Shown: positions 8,477-15,991 of the stretch, one piece after another
Layout of the letters: the number at the start of each line of letters is the position of its first letter
Numbering within the stretch: the first letter of the stretch is position 1
Source of the DNA: Rhodococcus sp. 4CII
GTDB lineage: Bacteria; Actinomycetota; Actinomycetes; Mycobacteriales; Mycobacteriaceae
DNA length: 64,000 bases
Reading direction: 5' to 3'
Assembly: GCF_014256275.1 (NCBI RefSeq)
Contig: NZ_JACCFE010000002.1
Span: 2,294,001-2,358,000, forward strand
Made by a program: the position numbers and the translations under genes
The notes under the pieces: generated by a model
Told to the model about the DNA's origin: nothing
The model's input: only the letters and a program-made list of their open reading frames with translations
Database searches by the model: none

Positions 8477-8498
8477 CGACCGATCACTCGCTCGGTCG
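8477..8498. promoter_or_regulatory. Inverted repeat, candidate TetR operator
   Basis: Perfect 7-base arms CGACCGA and TCGGTCG separated by 8 bases, 34 bases upstream of the acyl-CoA dehydrogenase start and downstream of the tetR gene. Position and symmetry suit an operator for that regulator. Binding is inferred only. Confidence 0.45.
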
Positions 8499-8542
8499 AA
8501 GTCGTCCCCGACGATCCCACAGGTTCGGACCGGGGTCAAGCC

Positions 8543-9163
8543 TCAGTCGGCGGCGCCGACGGTGCTCCTCGCGATCGCCAGGTACCGCTCCACCAGTTCG
8601 TCGGGCGACAGCGGCCCGTCCTCCCGGTACCACGTGGACACCGCGACGCACATCGTGACCACAGCGCGGCTCGCGTCCTCCGGGAACGGCGTCCGGAACA
8701 GACCGGCCGCTACCCCGTCGCGGACGATGTCGTCCAGCATCTCCTGCTGCTCGTCCCGCAGCGCGATGTACGCCTGCCTGCTCTCCGGCTCCATGCTCCG
8801 CGTCTCGCGGGACGCGACGAAGGCCTGCTCGCGGCGGTACATGTGGAACCGCAGCAGGCACTCGATGACCGCGTCGAACCGCTCGCCCGGCGTCGGCCCC
8901 GCCTCGGCGACCGCGGCGCGACTGCGATCGAGCAGATCACGCATCACCACGTTGGTCAGACCCACCAGCAAGGCCTGCTTGGACGGGTAATGGTGGTAGA
9001 GACCGGGGACGGAGAGCCCCGCGCGTGACGCGATCTCACGGATCGACGCGCCGTCGTACCCCTTCTCGACGAACGCCTCCAGCGCCGCGGCCAGAACCTT
9101 CGGCAGCCCCTGGTCGGTGTACTCCCGCCAGGAACTGCCGCGCTGGGTGCCCTCTACCGTCAT
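8543..9163 (-). CDS. TetR-family transcriptional regulator
   Basis: 206 residues. The HTH lies at about residues 15-60 (AFVEKGYDGASIREIASRAG then PGLYHHYPSKQALL), followed by an all-helical ligand domain of the type seen in lipid-catabolism regulators. ATG at 9163 is chosen because the upstream extension is Arg/Gly-rich and lacks homology features. Lying directly upstream of the acyl-CoA dehydrogenase operon on the same strand, it probably represses that operon in response to an acyl-CoA-type ligand; this is inference from position. Confidence 0.88.
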   Translation of the reverse strand: MTVEGTQRGSSWREYTDQGLPKVLAAALEAFVEKGYDGASIREIASRAGLSVPGLYHHYPSKQALLVGLTNVVMRDLLDRSRAAVAEAGPTPGERFDAVIECLLRFHMYRREQAFVASRETRSMEPESRQAYIALRDEQQEMLDDIVRDGVAAGLFRTPFPEDASRAVVTMCVAVSTWYREDGPLSPDELVERYLAIARSTVGAAD

Positions 9164-9282
9164 GAGTCCTACGGTAGAACAGGTACCCGCCGCCGCCCTG
9201 CTGTGGTCGCGGGAGTTGACTAGAGTCGAACGAGGTCGCCCAGATCGACAGCCTTCTCCGACAGAGAGCCAGGGACCATCCG

Positions 9283-9744
9283 ATGATCCACGTCCGTCAC
9301 TCCGCGATCGCCGCCGTACCCCTCCACGTCGCATTCGCCTACATCGACGACTACCGGACGGTCCCCGACTGGATGTTCGGCGTCTCGGAGTTCCGCCCGA
9401 TCGGGGAATTCGACCAGGGGCTCGATTCCACCTTCGACGCGGCCATCCACATCGGACCGAGCACCCTGCGGTCGCGCCTCGAGGTCACCGAGTGGGAGCT
9501 GGACCGCGTCATCACCCTGGCCTCACTCGACGGCGCCGCCAACTCCTCCACGTGGGAATTCACCGCGCAGGGCGACGACAAGACCGAAATCAGCGTGGAC
9601 TTCGCGTACAAGCTCCCCAGCGGTCTCACCGGCAAGGCCCTCGGACTCATCGTCGAACCGTTCATCGAAACGGCCGTCAAGAACACCGAGGCGACCCTGC
9701 GGCACAACCTCGAGGAGCTGTACGCGAAGCGCAGCGACGGCTAG
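9283..9744 (+). CDS. SRPBCC-family (START/polyketide-cyclase-like) protein
   Basis: 153 residues with the helix-grip opening IHVRHSAIAAVPLHVAFAYI, the typical start of SRPBCC proteins, then antiparallel strands and a long C-terminal helix (VEPFIETAVKNTEATLRHNL). Such proteins bind hydrophobic ligands. It is the only plus-strand gene inside a run of minus-strand lipid genes, divergent from the tetR gene, and its stop overlaps the convergent quinone oxidoreductase by 4 bases. Specific ligand unknown. Confidence 0.82.
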   Translation: MIHVRHSAIAAVPLHVAFAYIDDYRTVPDWMFGVSEFRPIGEFDQGLDSTFDAAIHIGPSTLRSRLEVTEWELDRVITLASLDGAANSSTWEFTAQGDDKTEISVDFAYKLPSGLTGKALGLIVEPFIETAVKNTEATLRHNLEELYAKRSDG

Positions 9745-10730
9745 CGTCCGGGCAGGAAGGCCAGCCGTCCCACCGTCGTCCCCTCGCCGAGGCGGGCGAT
9801 ACCGTCCGCGACGTCGGTGAGCCCGAGCCGCTCGCTGATCATCGGCTTGATCTCCCCGGCCGCCGTCATCCTCGTCAGCTCGTCGTGACACTCCCGGATC
9901 GCGGCGGGGTTGTAGGCGTTGTACAGCCCCCAGTGCAGCCCGATGATCGAGTAGTTCTTGATCAGAGCATGATTCAACCCGGGTGACGGAATGGTGCCAC
10001 TCGCGAATCCGATCACGATGATGCGACCCTCGAACGCGATGCACTTGGTCGACTTCGTGTACGAGTCGCCACCCACCGGATCGAACACGACGTCTGCGCC
10101 TCGGCCGCCGGTGAAGTCCTTGACGGCCTGGACGAAGTCCTCACTGTGCCGGTCGATCACCAGATCGGCGCCGAGCTCCCGTGTGTAGGCGGCCTTCTCG
10201 GGCCCGCCGACGACGCCGACGACCTTGGCGCCTGCCGCCTTGCCCAATTGGACGGCCGCACTGCCCACACCACCGGCGGCCGCGTGCACGAGCAGGGTCT
10301 CACCGGGCTGGAGCTGCGTCCTGCGGTGCAGCGCAAACCATCCCGTCTGATACCCGATCGACAGCGCGGACGCCTCCGCGTCGTCCAGGGCCTCCGGCGC
10401 GGGAAACGCGGTGGCCGACGACATGACCGCCAACTCGGCGAACCCGCCGTGCGGGAGGCTCGGCATACCGATCACGCGGTCGCCCACGGAGAACTCGGTG
10501 ACGCCCTCGCCCAGCCCCACCACCTCTCCGCACAACTCCACACCGGGAGTGAACGGAAGCGGCGGCTTGATCTGGTACTCACCGCGGCAGAGCAGCACAT
10601 CCGGAAAGTTGGCGGCCGCGGAGAGCACCTTGACCAGCAACTCCCCGGGCTTCGGTTCGAGGTCGGGGACGTCCTCGAACGTCAAAACGTCCCGCGGCTG
10701 ACCCAGTTCGTGTACGCGCCACGCCTTCAT
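9741..10730 (-). CDS. NADPH:quinone oxidoreductase-like MDR protein
   Basis: 329 residues of the zinc-free medium-chain dehydrogenase family: N-terminal GroES-like domain, nucleotide loop AAAGGVGSAAVQLGKAAGAK and the late segment GRIIVIGFASG. The zinc-ligand cysteines of alcohol dehydrogenases are absent. It reduces quinones or enones, such as enoyl thioesters. It follows the FabG-like gene at a 3-base gap, so both are probably one transcript. Confidence 0.86.
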   Translation of the reverse strand: MKAWRVHELGQPRDVLTFEDVPDLEPKPGELLVKVLSAAANFPDVLLCRGEYQIKPPLPFTPGVELCGEVVGLGEGVTEFSVGDRVIGMPSLPHGGFAELAVMSSATAFPAPEALDDAEASALSIGYQTGWFALHRRTQLQPGETLLVHAAAGGVGSAAVQLGKAAGAKVVGVVGGPEKAAYTRELGADLVIDRHSEDFVQAVKDFTGGRGADVVFDPVGGDSYTKSTKCIAFEGRIIVIGFASGTIPSPGLNHALIKNYSIIGLHWGLYNAYNPAAIRECHDELTRMTAAGEIKPMISERLGLTDVADGIARLGEGTTVGRLAFLPGR

Positions 10731-10733
10731 CGA

Positions 10734-11492
10734 TCAGTCCTTCGGTCCGCCGGCGACGTAGACGACCTGACCCGACACGAATCCAGCACCCTCGCTGACG
10801 AAGAACGATGCGGTGTGCGCGATGTCCTCGGGCTGCCCGACCCGGTTCACCGGGATCTGCGATGCCGCCGCCTTCTTGAAGTCCTCGAAGCCGACGCCCA
10901 CCCGCTCCGCGGTGGCGGCGGTCATCTCGGTCTCGATGAATCCGGGCGCGATCGCGTTCGCGGTCACGCCGAACTTCCCGAGTTCGAACGCGAGGGTCTT
11001 CGTGAAGCCCTGCATCCCGGCCTTGGCCGCGGAATAGTTGGCCTGCCCGCGGTTGCCGAGCGCGGACGTGCTCGACAGGTTCACGATGCGGCCGAACTTG
11101 GCGTCCACCATGTACTTCTGCACGGCCCGCGACATCAGGAACGCCCCGCGCAGGTGCACGTTCATCACCGAATCCCAGTCGTCGACGGTCATCTTGAAAA
11201 GCAGGTTGTCGCGGGTGATCCCGGCGTTGTTGATCAGGATCGTCGGGGCGCCCAGTTCGGTCGCGACCCGCTCGACCGCCGCGGCGACGGACGCCTCGTC
11301 GGCCACGTTCGCACCCACCGCCAGCGCTTCGCCGCCGGCGGACTTGATGGCGTCCACCGTTGCCGCGCAGGCGGCCTCGTCGAGGTCTAGGACGGCGACC
11401 GCGTAGCCGTCGTCGGCCAGCCGCTTCGCGACGGCGGCGCCGATTCCCCTGGCCGACCCGGTGACGATGGCGGTTCTACGTTCCTGACTCAC
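10734..11492 (-). CDS. FabG-like SDR (3-oxoacyl reductase/3-hydroxyacyl dehydrogenase)
   Basis: 252-residue SDR: TGSARGIGAAVAKRLADDG, NNAGITRDNL, VNLSSTSALGN with catalytic Ser, YSAAKAGMQGFTKTLA with Tyr-x3-Lys, and the FabG-like end GFVSGQVVYVAGG. The NNAGITRDNLL segment is typical of FabG-type enzymes. In this degradative neighbourhood it probably handles 3-hydroxyacyl/3-oxoacyl-CoA rather than primary fatty-acid synthesis. A 67-base gap separates it from the SDR upstream. Confidence 0.86.
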   Translation of the reverse strand: MSQERRTAIVTGSARGIGAAVAKRLADDGYAVAVLDLDEAACAATVDAIKSAGGEALAVGANVADEASVAAAVERVATELGAPTILINNAGITRDNLLFKMTVDDWDSVMNVHLRGAFLMSRAVQKYMVDAKFGRIVNLSSTSALGNRGQANYSAAKAGMQGFTKTLAFELGKFGVTANAIAPGFIETEMTAATAERVGVGFEDFKKAAASQIPVNRVGQPEDIAHTASFFVSEGAGFVSGQVVYVAGGPKD

Positions 11493-11559
11493 TGGTTTCC
11501 TCCATGCTGGTTGTTCTCGGTCTTCGTACGGTGTTTGCGCAGTTCTCGTCTCGAACGGG

Positions 11560-12369
11560 TCAGGACGGCTGGGCGAGAAGCGCGGCCTGATAGCGGCGCA
11601 TCCCCCGGATCCACCGGTCGTAGTCGGCGCCCTTGTGCCGGTACATCTCCAGCACCTCGGGGTGCGGCAGGATCAGGAACTGCTCGGCTTCCATTGCGGC
11701 GAGCACGCATTCGGCCACCTCGGACGGTTCGAGTACCGTCCCCGCGGTCGTGACGGCGCGTGCCGCGGTCGCCGAGAGGGCGGCGTCGTCGGTGAGGAGT
11801 TTGGTGTTCACGCCCATGGGACACAGGCAGCTGACGCGAACCCCCTTGTCGCCGTATGTGACCGACAGCCATTCGGCGAATCCGACGGCGGCGTGCTTCG
11901 TCACCGAGTAGGGGGCGGAACCGATCTGGGTGAGCAGGCCTGCGGCCGAGGCCGTGCTGACGAAGTACCCCTCCCCACGCTCGATCCAGCCGGGAATCAG
12001 GCGATGTGCCGCCCGGATGTGCGCTCGGACGTTCACGTCGAAAGCGAGGTCCCACACGGCGTCGCCGGGCTCGAGCCCATCTCCTGCCGCGACACCCGCA
12101 TTGGCGAAGTAGAGGTCGACGGGACCGAAGGCCTGCTCCGCGGCGTCGATGACCGACGCGATCTGCGCGTCGTCGGACGCGTCGCCACCGCGGGCGATCG
12201 AGGCCCCTGGACGCATCGCGTTGATCCGGTCCGACACTGCCCGGGCCGATGCGGCATCCAGATCGGTGACGACGACCTGGGCGCCTTCGGCGGCGAGGCG
12301 CTCCGCGAGTGCACTCCCGATTCCACCCCCACCACCGGTGACGATGGCGACCTTCTGAGCAACCTGCAC
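11560..12369 (-). CDS. Short-chain dehydrogenase/reductase
   Basis: 269-residue SDR with TGGGGGIGSALAERLAAEGA, acidic Asp after strand 2 (VVTDLD) suggesting NAD preference, NAGVAAGDG, and catalytic YSVTKHAAVGFAEWL. GTG at 12369 is chosen over ATG at 12393 because a GGAGG ribosome-binding site sits about 6 bases upstream of it. The C-terminal part (about residues 195-269) is longer and more basic than FabG. Substrate unknown; part of the lipid cluster. Confidence 0.86.
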   Translation of the reverse strand: MQVAQKVAIVTGGGGGIGSALAERLAAEGAQVVVTDLDAASARAVSDRINAMRPGASIARGGDASDDAQIASVIDAAEQAFGPVDLYFANAGVAAGDGLEPGDAVWDLAFDVNVRAHIRAAHRLIPGWIERGEGYFVSTASAAGLLTQIGSAPYSVTKHAAVGFAEWLSVTYGDKGVRVSCLCPMGVNTKLLTDDAALSATAARAVTTAGTVLEPSEVAECVLAAMEAEQFLILPHPEVLEMYRHKGADYDRWIRGMRRYQAALLAQPS

Positions 12370-12485
12370 GAGATTCCTCCCTCGCGGGGACACGGACGTG
12401 ACCCCAGTCTTCCACAGAAATCACCTGAACCCGGTGTCGGATTCAGCTTTGTCGACGTGAGTGTCCGTCCGCCCTCGGACGAAGC

Positions 12486-13181
12486 TCAGCTCCGCTCGGG
12501 GAACCGCAGCCCGTTCGCCCAGATACGCGTCGTAGTGAACACGACGTCGTCGAAGTCGACGGGCGTGCCGTCGTCGCCGTTCGTGTTGGCCACGAACACG
12601 TTGTACGCCAGCCGGCTGACCATCCCCGACAACGCCCGCGACGCCAGCATCGGGTCCAGCTCCGTGTCGGCGATGCCCCGCGCCTGCAGCTCCGCGATGC
12701 CCCGCGCATTGCGCGCGATGAACGCGTCGGCCCGCTGCCGACGCAGATCCGCGAACGCCGGGTCGATGTGCGCCACCTGCTCGAGCAGGCCCATCAGCTT
12801 GGCGTTGCGCCGGTACGCCTCCAGGTAGGCGCGGTTGCTCGCCTCCAGAACCGCGTACGGGTCGTCGGTGTCCTGCACCCGCTTCATGCCCGGGTGCATC
12901 ATGTCTTCCTGCGCCACCTCGAGCACGGCCGCGAACACCTGCTCCTTGTTGTCGAAGTAGGTGTAGAACGACCCCGTCGAGCAGTTCGCTTCCTTCGTGA
13001 TGTCGGTGAGCCGGGCATCGAGGTACCCGGACCGCTCGAACACCGTCCGCGCCGCCGCCACCAAAGCCGCGCGCGTGCGTGCACCGCGAGCGGTCGCCGG
13101 CGGCTCCCGCAGCAGGTCGGTTGCCGCCATCGACGGGGCGGGCTGATCGTCCCACTCTTCATGGACGGTGCGCGAGGTCAT
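12486..13181 (-). CDS. TetR-family transcriptional regulator
   Basis: 231 residues, HTH at about residues 33-80 (ARTVFERSGYLDARLTDITK, then STGSFYTYFDNKEQVF), C-terminal helical ligand domain. It lies 44 bases downstream of an SDR gene on the same strand and may be the last gene of the acyl-CoA dehydrogenase-SDR transcript, or have its own promoter in that gap. Likely local regulator of lipid catabolism; the ligand is not deducible. Confidence 0.87.
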   Translation of the reverse strand: MTSRTVHEEWDDQPAPSMAATDLLREPPATARGARTRAALVAAARTVFERSGYLDARLTDITKEANCSTGSFYTYFDNKEQVFAAVLEVAQEDMMHPGMKRVQDTDDPYAVLEASNRAYLEAYRRNAKLMGLLEQVAHIDPAFADLRRQRADAFIARNARGIAELQARGIADTELDPMLASRALSGMVSRLAYNVFVANTNGDDGTPVDFDDVVFTTTRIWANGLRFPERS

Positions 13182-13225
13182 TTCCTACTTATACGCCAGC
13201 ACAGCAGCACCGCCCAACCCGACGC

Positions 13226-13987
13226 TCAGGTGATGGTGATGCCGCCGTCCACCGCGATCGTCTGCCCCGTGACGTATGCGGCGGCGTCCGACGCGAGCCA
13301 GATCACGGTCGCCGCCAGTTCCTCCGGATCACCGAGGCGGCCGAGAACGAGACGTGACTTCATCGAGTCGAGGTACCCGTCCTGATACTGGTCCGTCATC
13401 TCCGTCGCGAAGAATCCGGGAGCGATCGCATTCACCCGGATGCCCTTGCGGGCACCCCACTGCTGCGCCAGGTCGCGGGTCAAGCCGATCACCCCGGCCT
13501 TGCTCGCGGCATACGCAGCCTGCGGAAGTCCCGCGGTCGTGAGGCCCAGCACGCTCGCGATGTTCACGATCGCGCTGCCCGGCTTCATGACCTTGCCCGC
13601 CGCCTGCGCAGCCCAGTACGAACCGTGCAGGTTGATGTCGACGACCTGCCGGAACTGCTCCGGCGTCTCCCTCGTCGCGGGAACGGCCGTACCGACGCCG
13701 GCGTTGTTGACCAGCACGTCCACCCGGCCGAACTTCGCCATGGTCTCGTCGATCATGTTCTGCGCCTGAGCCGGGTCGGCGATGTCCGTCGCGACGCACA
13801 GCGCCTGACGCCCCGCGGCCCGCACCAGTTCCGCGGTCTTCTCGAGACGGTCGGTTCGACGCGCGGCCAGCACCACGTCGGCACCGGCTTCTGCCGCGGC
13901 CTGCGCGAACGCAACCCCGAGACCCGACGACGCACCGGTCACGACGACCACCCGATCGGTCAAGCTGAACTTGTCGAGAACGGACAT
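13226..13987 (-). CDS. Short-chain dehydrogenase/reductase
   Basis: 253-residue classical SDR: TGASSGLGVAFAQAAAEAGA, AARR after strand 2 (NADP-type Arg), NNAGVGTAVPA, SVLGLTT with catalytic Ser-containing strand, YAASKAGVIGLTRDLA and the end TGQTIAVDGG. It lies 40 bases downstream of the acyl-CoA dehydrogenase gene on the same strand, so the two are probably co-transcribed under the paired operators at 15223-15255. Likely oxidises a hydroxy intermediate in the same pathway. Confidence 0.88.
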   Translation of the reverse strand: MSVLDKFSLTDRVVVVTGASSGLGVAFAQAAAEAGADVVLAARRTDRLEKTAELVRAAGRQALCVATDIADPAQAQNMIDETMAKFGRVDVLVNNAGVGTAVPATRETPEQFRQVVDINLHGSYWAAQAAGKVMKPGSAIVNIASVLGLTTAGLPQAAYAASKAGVIGLTRDLAQQWGARKGIRVNAIAPGFFATEMTDQYQDGYLDSMKSRLVLGRLGDPEELAATVIWLASDAAAYVTGQTIAVDGGITIT

Positions 13988-14027
13988 ACGAAGCGACTCC
14001 TTTGTCGTCGGGCTACGGGGTACGGAC

Positions 14028-15173
14028 TCAGAGGCCGAGGTCGCGGCCGATCAGTTCCTTCATGATCTCGTTCGAACCGGCCCAGATCTTGGTGACACGC
14101 GCATCCATCCACGCGCGGGCGGCGCGGTACTCGGTCATGAATCCGTAGCCACCGTGCAGCTGAACGCAGTGGTCGAGGACCTCGTTCTGCACCTGAGCAG
14201 TCCACCACTTGGCCTTCGCGGCGTCCACTGCGGTCAGCTCGCCGTCGGCGTGTGCGGCGACGCAGTTGTCGACGTAGGCCTGGGTGACCTCCACACGGGT
14301 GACGAGATCGGCGAGGAGGAACTTGTTCCACTGCAGCGAACCGATGGGCTGCCCGAATGCCTTGCGGTCCTTCGCGTACTGGATCGTCTCTTCGAGGATC
14401 GGCGCGGCGTGCGCGATGTTCGAGACCGCGGCCCCGACACGCTCCTGCGGCAGCATCTCCATCATGTGGATGAAGCCGCGGTCGATCTCTCCGATGATGT
14501 TCGCCGACGGCACACGCACGTTCTCGAAGAACAGCTCGGCGGTGTCGGACTCGTGCTGGCCGACCTTGTCGAGCTTGCGTCCGCGCTCGAAGCCCTCCAT
14601 TCCCGTCTCGACGGCGAACAGGGTGATGCCCTTGGACTTCTTCTCGGGGCTGGTGCGGGCCGCGACGATCACCAGATCGGCGTTGTAGCCGTTGGTGATG
14701 AACGTCTTCGACCCGTTGATGATCCAGTCGTCGCCGTCCTTGACCGCCGTGGTCTTGAGCGAGGCGAGGTCGGAACCTCCGGAGGGCTCGGTCATACCGA
14801 TGGCGGTGAGCAGCTCGCCGGTGCAGAACTTCGGCAGCCAGCGCTGCTTCTGCTCCTCGGTCGTGAGCTGCACGAGGTACGGCGCGACGACGTCGGCGTG
14901 AATGCCGAAGCTCGACGACACCGCTGCACTGGCCCGCGAAAGCTCTTCGGCGAGAACCGCGTTGAACCGGTAGTCGCCGGCCTCGCTTCCGCCGTACGCC
15001 TCCGGAACCTCGAGTCCCAGGAATCCGTTGCGACCGGCCTCGAGCCAGATCTCACGGTCGATGAAGCGCTGCGCGATGAGCTTGTCGGCTACGGGCAGCA
15101 GGTTGCGGTTCACGAACTCCCGGGCCGATTCGCGGAATGCCTCGTGATCGGGGCCGTACAGGGTGCGTCGCAT
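14028..15173 (-). CDS. Acyl-CoA dehydrogenase
   Basis: 381 residues, standard bacterial length. Segments: GMTEPSGGSDLASLKT, IINGSKTFITNG, QLHGGYGFMTEYRAARAW with the expected catalytic Glu, and the terminal IWAGSNEIMKELIGRDLGL FAD-binding end. ATG at 15173 is chosen over 15221 because an AAGGAG site sits 6 bases upstream. It is divergent from a tetR gene across a 139-base region holding two copies of one palindrome, indicating repression by that TetR. First gene of a likely operon with the next SDR. Confidence 0.92.
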   Translation of the reverse strand: MRRTLYGPDHEAFRESAREFVNRNLLPVADKLIAQRFIDREIWLEAGRNGFLGLEVPEAYGGSEAGDYRFNAVLAEELSRASAAVSSSFGIHADVVAPYLVQLTTEEQKQRWLPKFCTGELLTAIGMTEPSGGSDLASLKTTAVKDGDDWIINGSKTFITNGYNADLVIVAARTSPEKKSKGITLFAVETGMEGFERGRKLDKVGQHESDTAELFFENVRVPSANIIGEIDRGFIHMMEMLPQERVGAAVSNIAHAAPILEETIQYAKDRKAFGQPIGSLQWNKFLLADLVTRVEVTQAYVDNCVAAHADGELTAVDAAKAKWWTAQVQNEVLDHCVQLHGGYGFMTEYRAARAWMDARVTKIWAGSNEIMKELIGRDLGL

Positions 15174-15222
15174 GACCGCTCCTTCTGGATGTCGAGCTTG
15201 ACTGGTACACGCTTCAAGCATG

Positions 15223-15236
15223 TAAGCGTGTGCTTA
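15223..15236. promoter_or_regulatory. TetR operator candidate, copy 1
   Basis: TAAGCGTGTGCTTA, a perfect 5+4+5 inverted repeat located 50 bases upstream of the acyl-CoA dehydrogenase start. The arms TAAGC/GCTTA are identical to the neighbouring copy. Confidence 0.62.
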
Positions 15237-15241
15237 TTTTC

Positions 15242-15255
15242 TAAGCGCTTGCTTA
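15242..15255. promoter_or_regulatory. TetR operator candidate, copy 2
   Basis: TAAGCGCTTGCTTA repeats the arms of copy 1 with centres 19 bases apart, close to two helical turns, in the gap between divergent acd and tetR genes. Tandem placement suggests cooperative binding by two TetR dimers. Confidence 0.62.
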
Positions 15256-15312
15256 TAGTGATGGTGCGGCGCGGTATTGTCAACAGCCGCGCAGCCGAGG
15301 ATGGAGAAAGAC

Positions 15313-15912
15313 ATGAGCGAATCACCCAGCCAGGTGATCAGCCCGTCCAAGGCTGCCGCCCGCATCCGAGCCGCAGCCGTCGACGCGTTCGCGACCAGCG
15401 GTTACGGCGGCACCACCACTCGCGAGATCGCCGCCCGCCTCGACATGAGCCCGGCCGCGATGTACCCGCACTACCGATCCAAGGAAGAGCTGCTCTTCGC
15501 GATCAGTTACGAAGGCCACACCGCGGCACTCGACGTCGTGACGAGTGCAGACCTCCCCGACGAGGCGCCCTCGACGAGGTTGCAGGCGCTGATCGGCGCG
15601 TTCGCGGGCTGGCAGGCCACCCACCACGCGCAAGCTCGCGTCGTGCAGTACGAACTCAACGCCCTCACGCCCGAGCACTACCGGGACGTGGTGAAACTGC
15701 GCCGCGACATCACCCACATCGTTCGTGCCGTCGTCGACGCCGGAGCCACATCCGGCGAATTCACCGTGCCCGACGGCGAAGGCGTCACCCTCGCCCTCAT
15801 GTCGCTGTGCGTCGACATCTGCCGTTGGTTCCCGGCCGGCGCATACACGGAGCCCGAAGCTGTCGCAGACCTCTACGCGGACCTCGCCATGCGCATGGTC
15901 GGCGCCGGCTAG
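15313..15912 (+). CDS. TetR-family transcriptional regulator
   Basis: 199 residues from ATG at 15313, chosen over 15277 and 15301 because GGAGAAAG lies at the right distance. The HTH is at about residues 20-65 (DAFATSGYGGTTTREIAARL, then SPAAMYPHYRSKEELLFAI). The C-terminal domain resembles actinobacterial regulators of lipid genes. Divergent from the acyl-CoA dehydrogenase gene, with two matching palindromes between them, so it most likely represses that operon and itself. Confidence 0.9.
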   Translation: MSESPSQVISPSKAAARIRAAAVDAFATSGYGGTTTREIAARLDMSPAAMYPHYRSKEELLFAISYEGHTAALDVVTSADLPDEAPSTRLQALIGAFAGWQATHHAQARVVQYELNALTPEHYRDVVKLRRDITHIVRAVVDAGATSGEFTVPDGEGVTLALMSLCVDICRWFPAGAYTEPEAVADLYADLAMRMVGAG

Positions 15913-15944
15913 GTATTGCCACGAACCCGTATCGGCAGCTAGTA

Positions 15945-15960
15945 TAGAACATACGTTCGA
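15945..15960 (+). promoter_or_regulatory. LexA/SOS box upstream of the HNH gene
   Basis: TAGAACATACGTTCGA matches the mycobacterial LexA consensus TCGAAC-N4-GTTCGA at 11 of 12 defined bases. It lies 32 bases upstream of the GTG start of the DUF222/HNH gene. Several M. tuberculosis 13E12-repeat (DUF222) genes are known to have SOS boxes, which supports the call. Confidence 0.75.
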
Positions 15961-15991
15961 TTCGGGGGATTCGAAGCCGCGGGGGGTCGGG

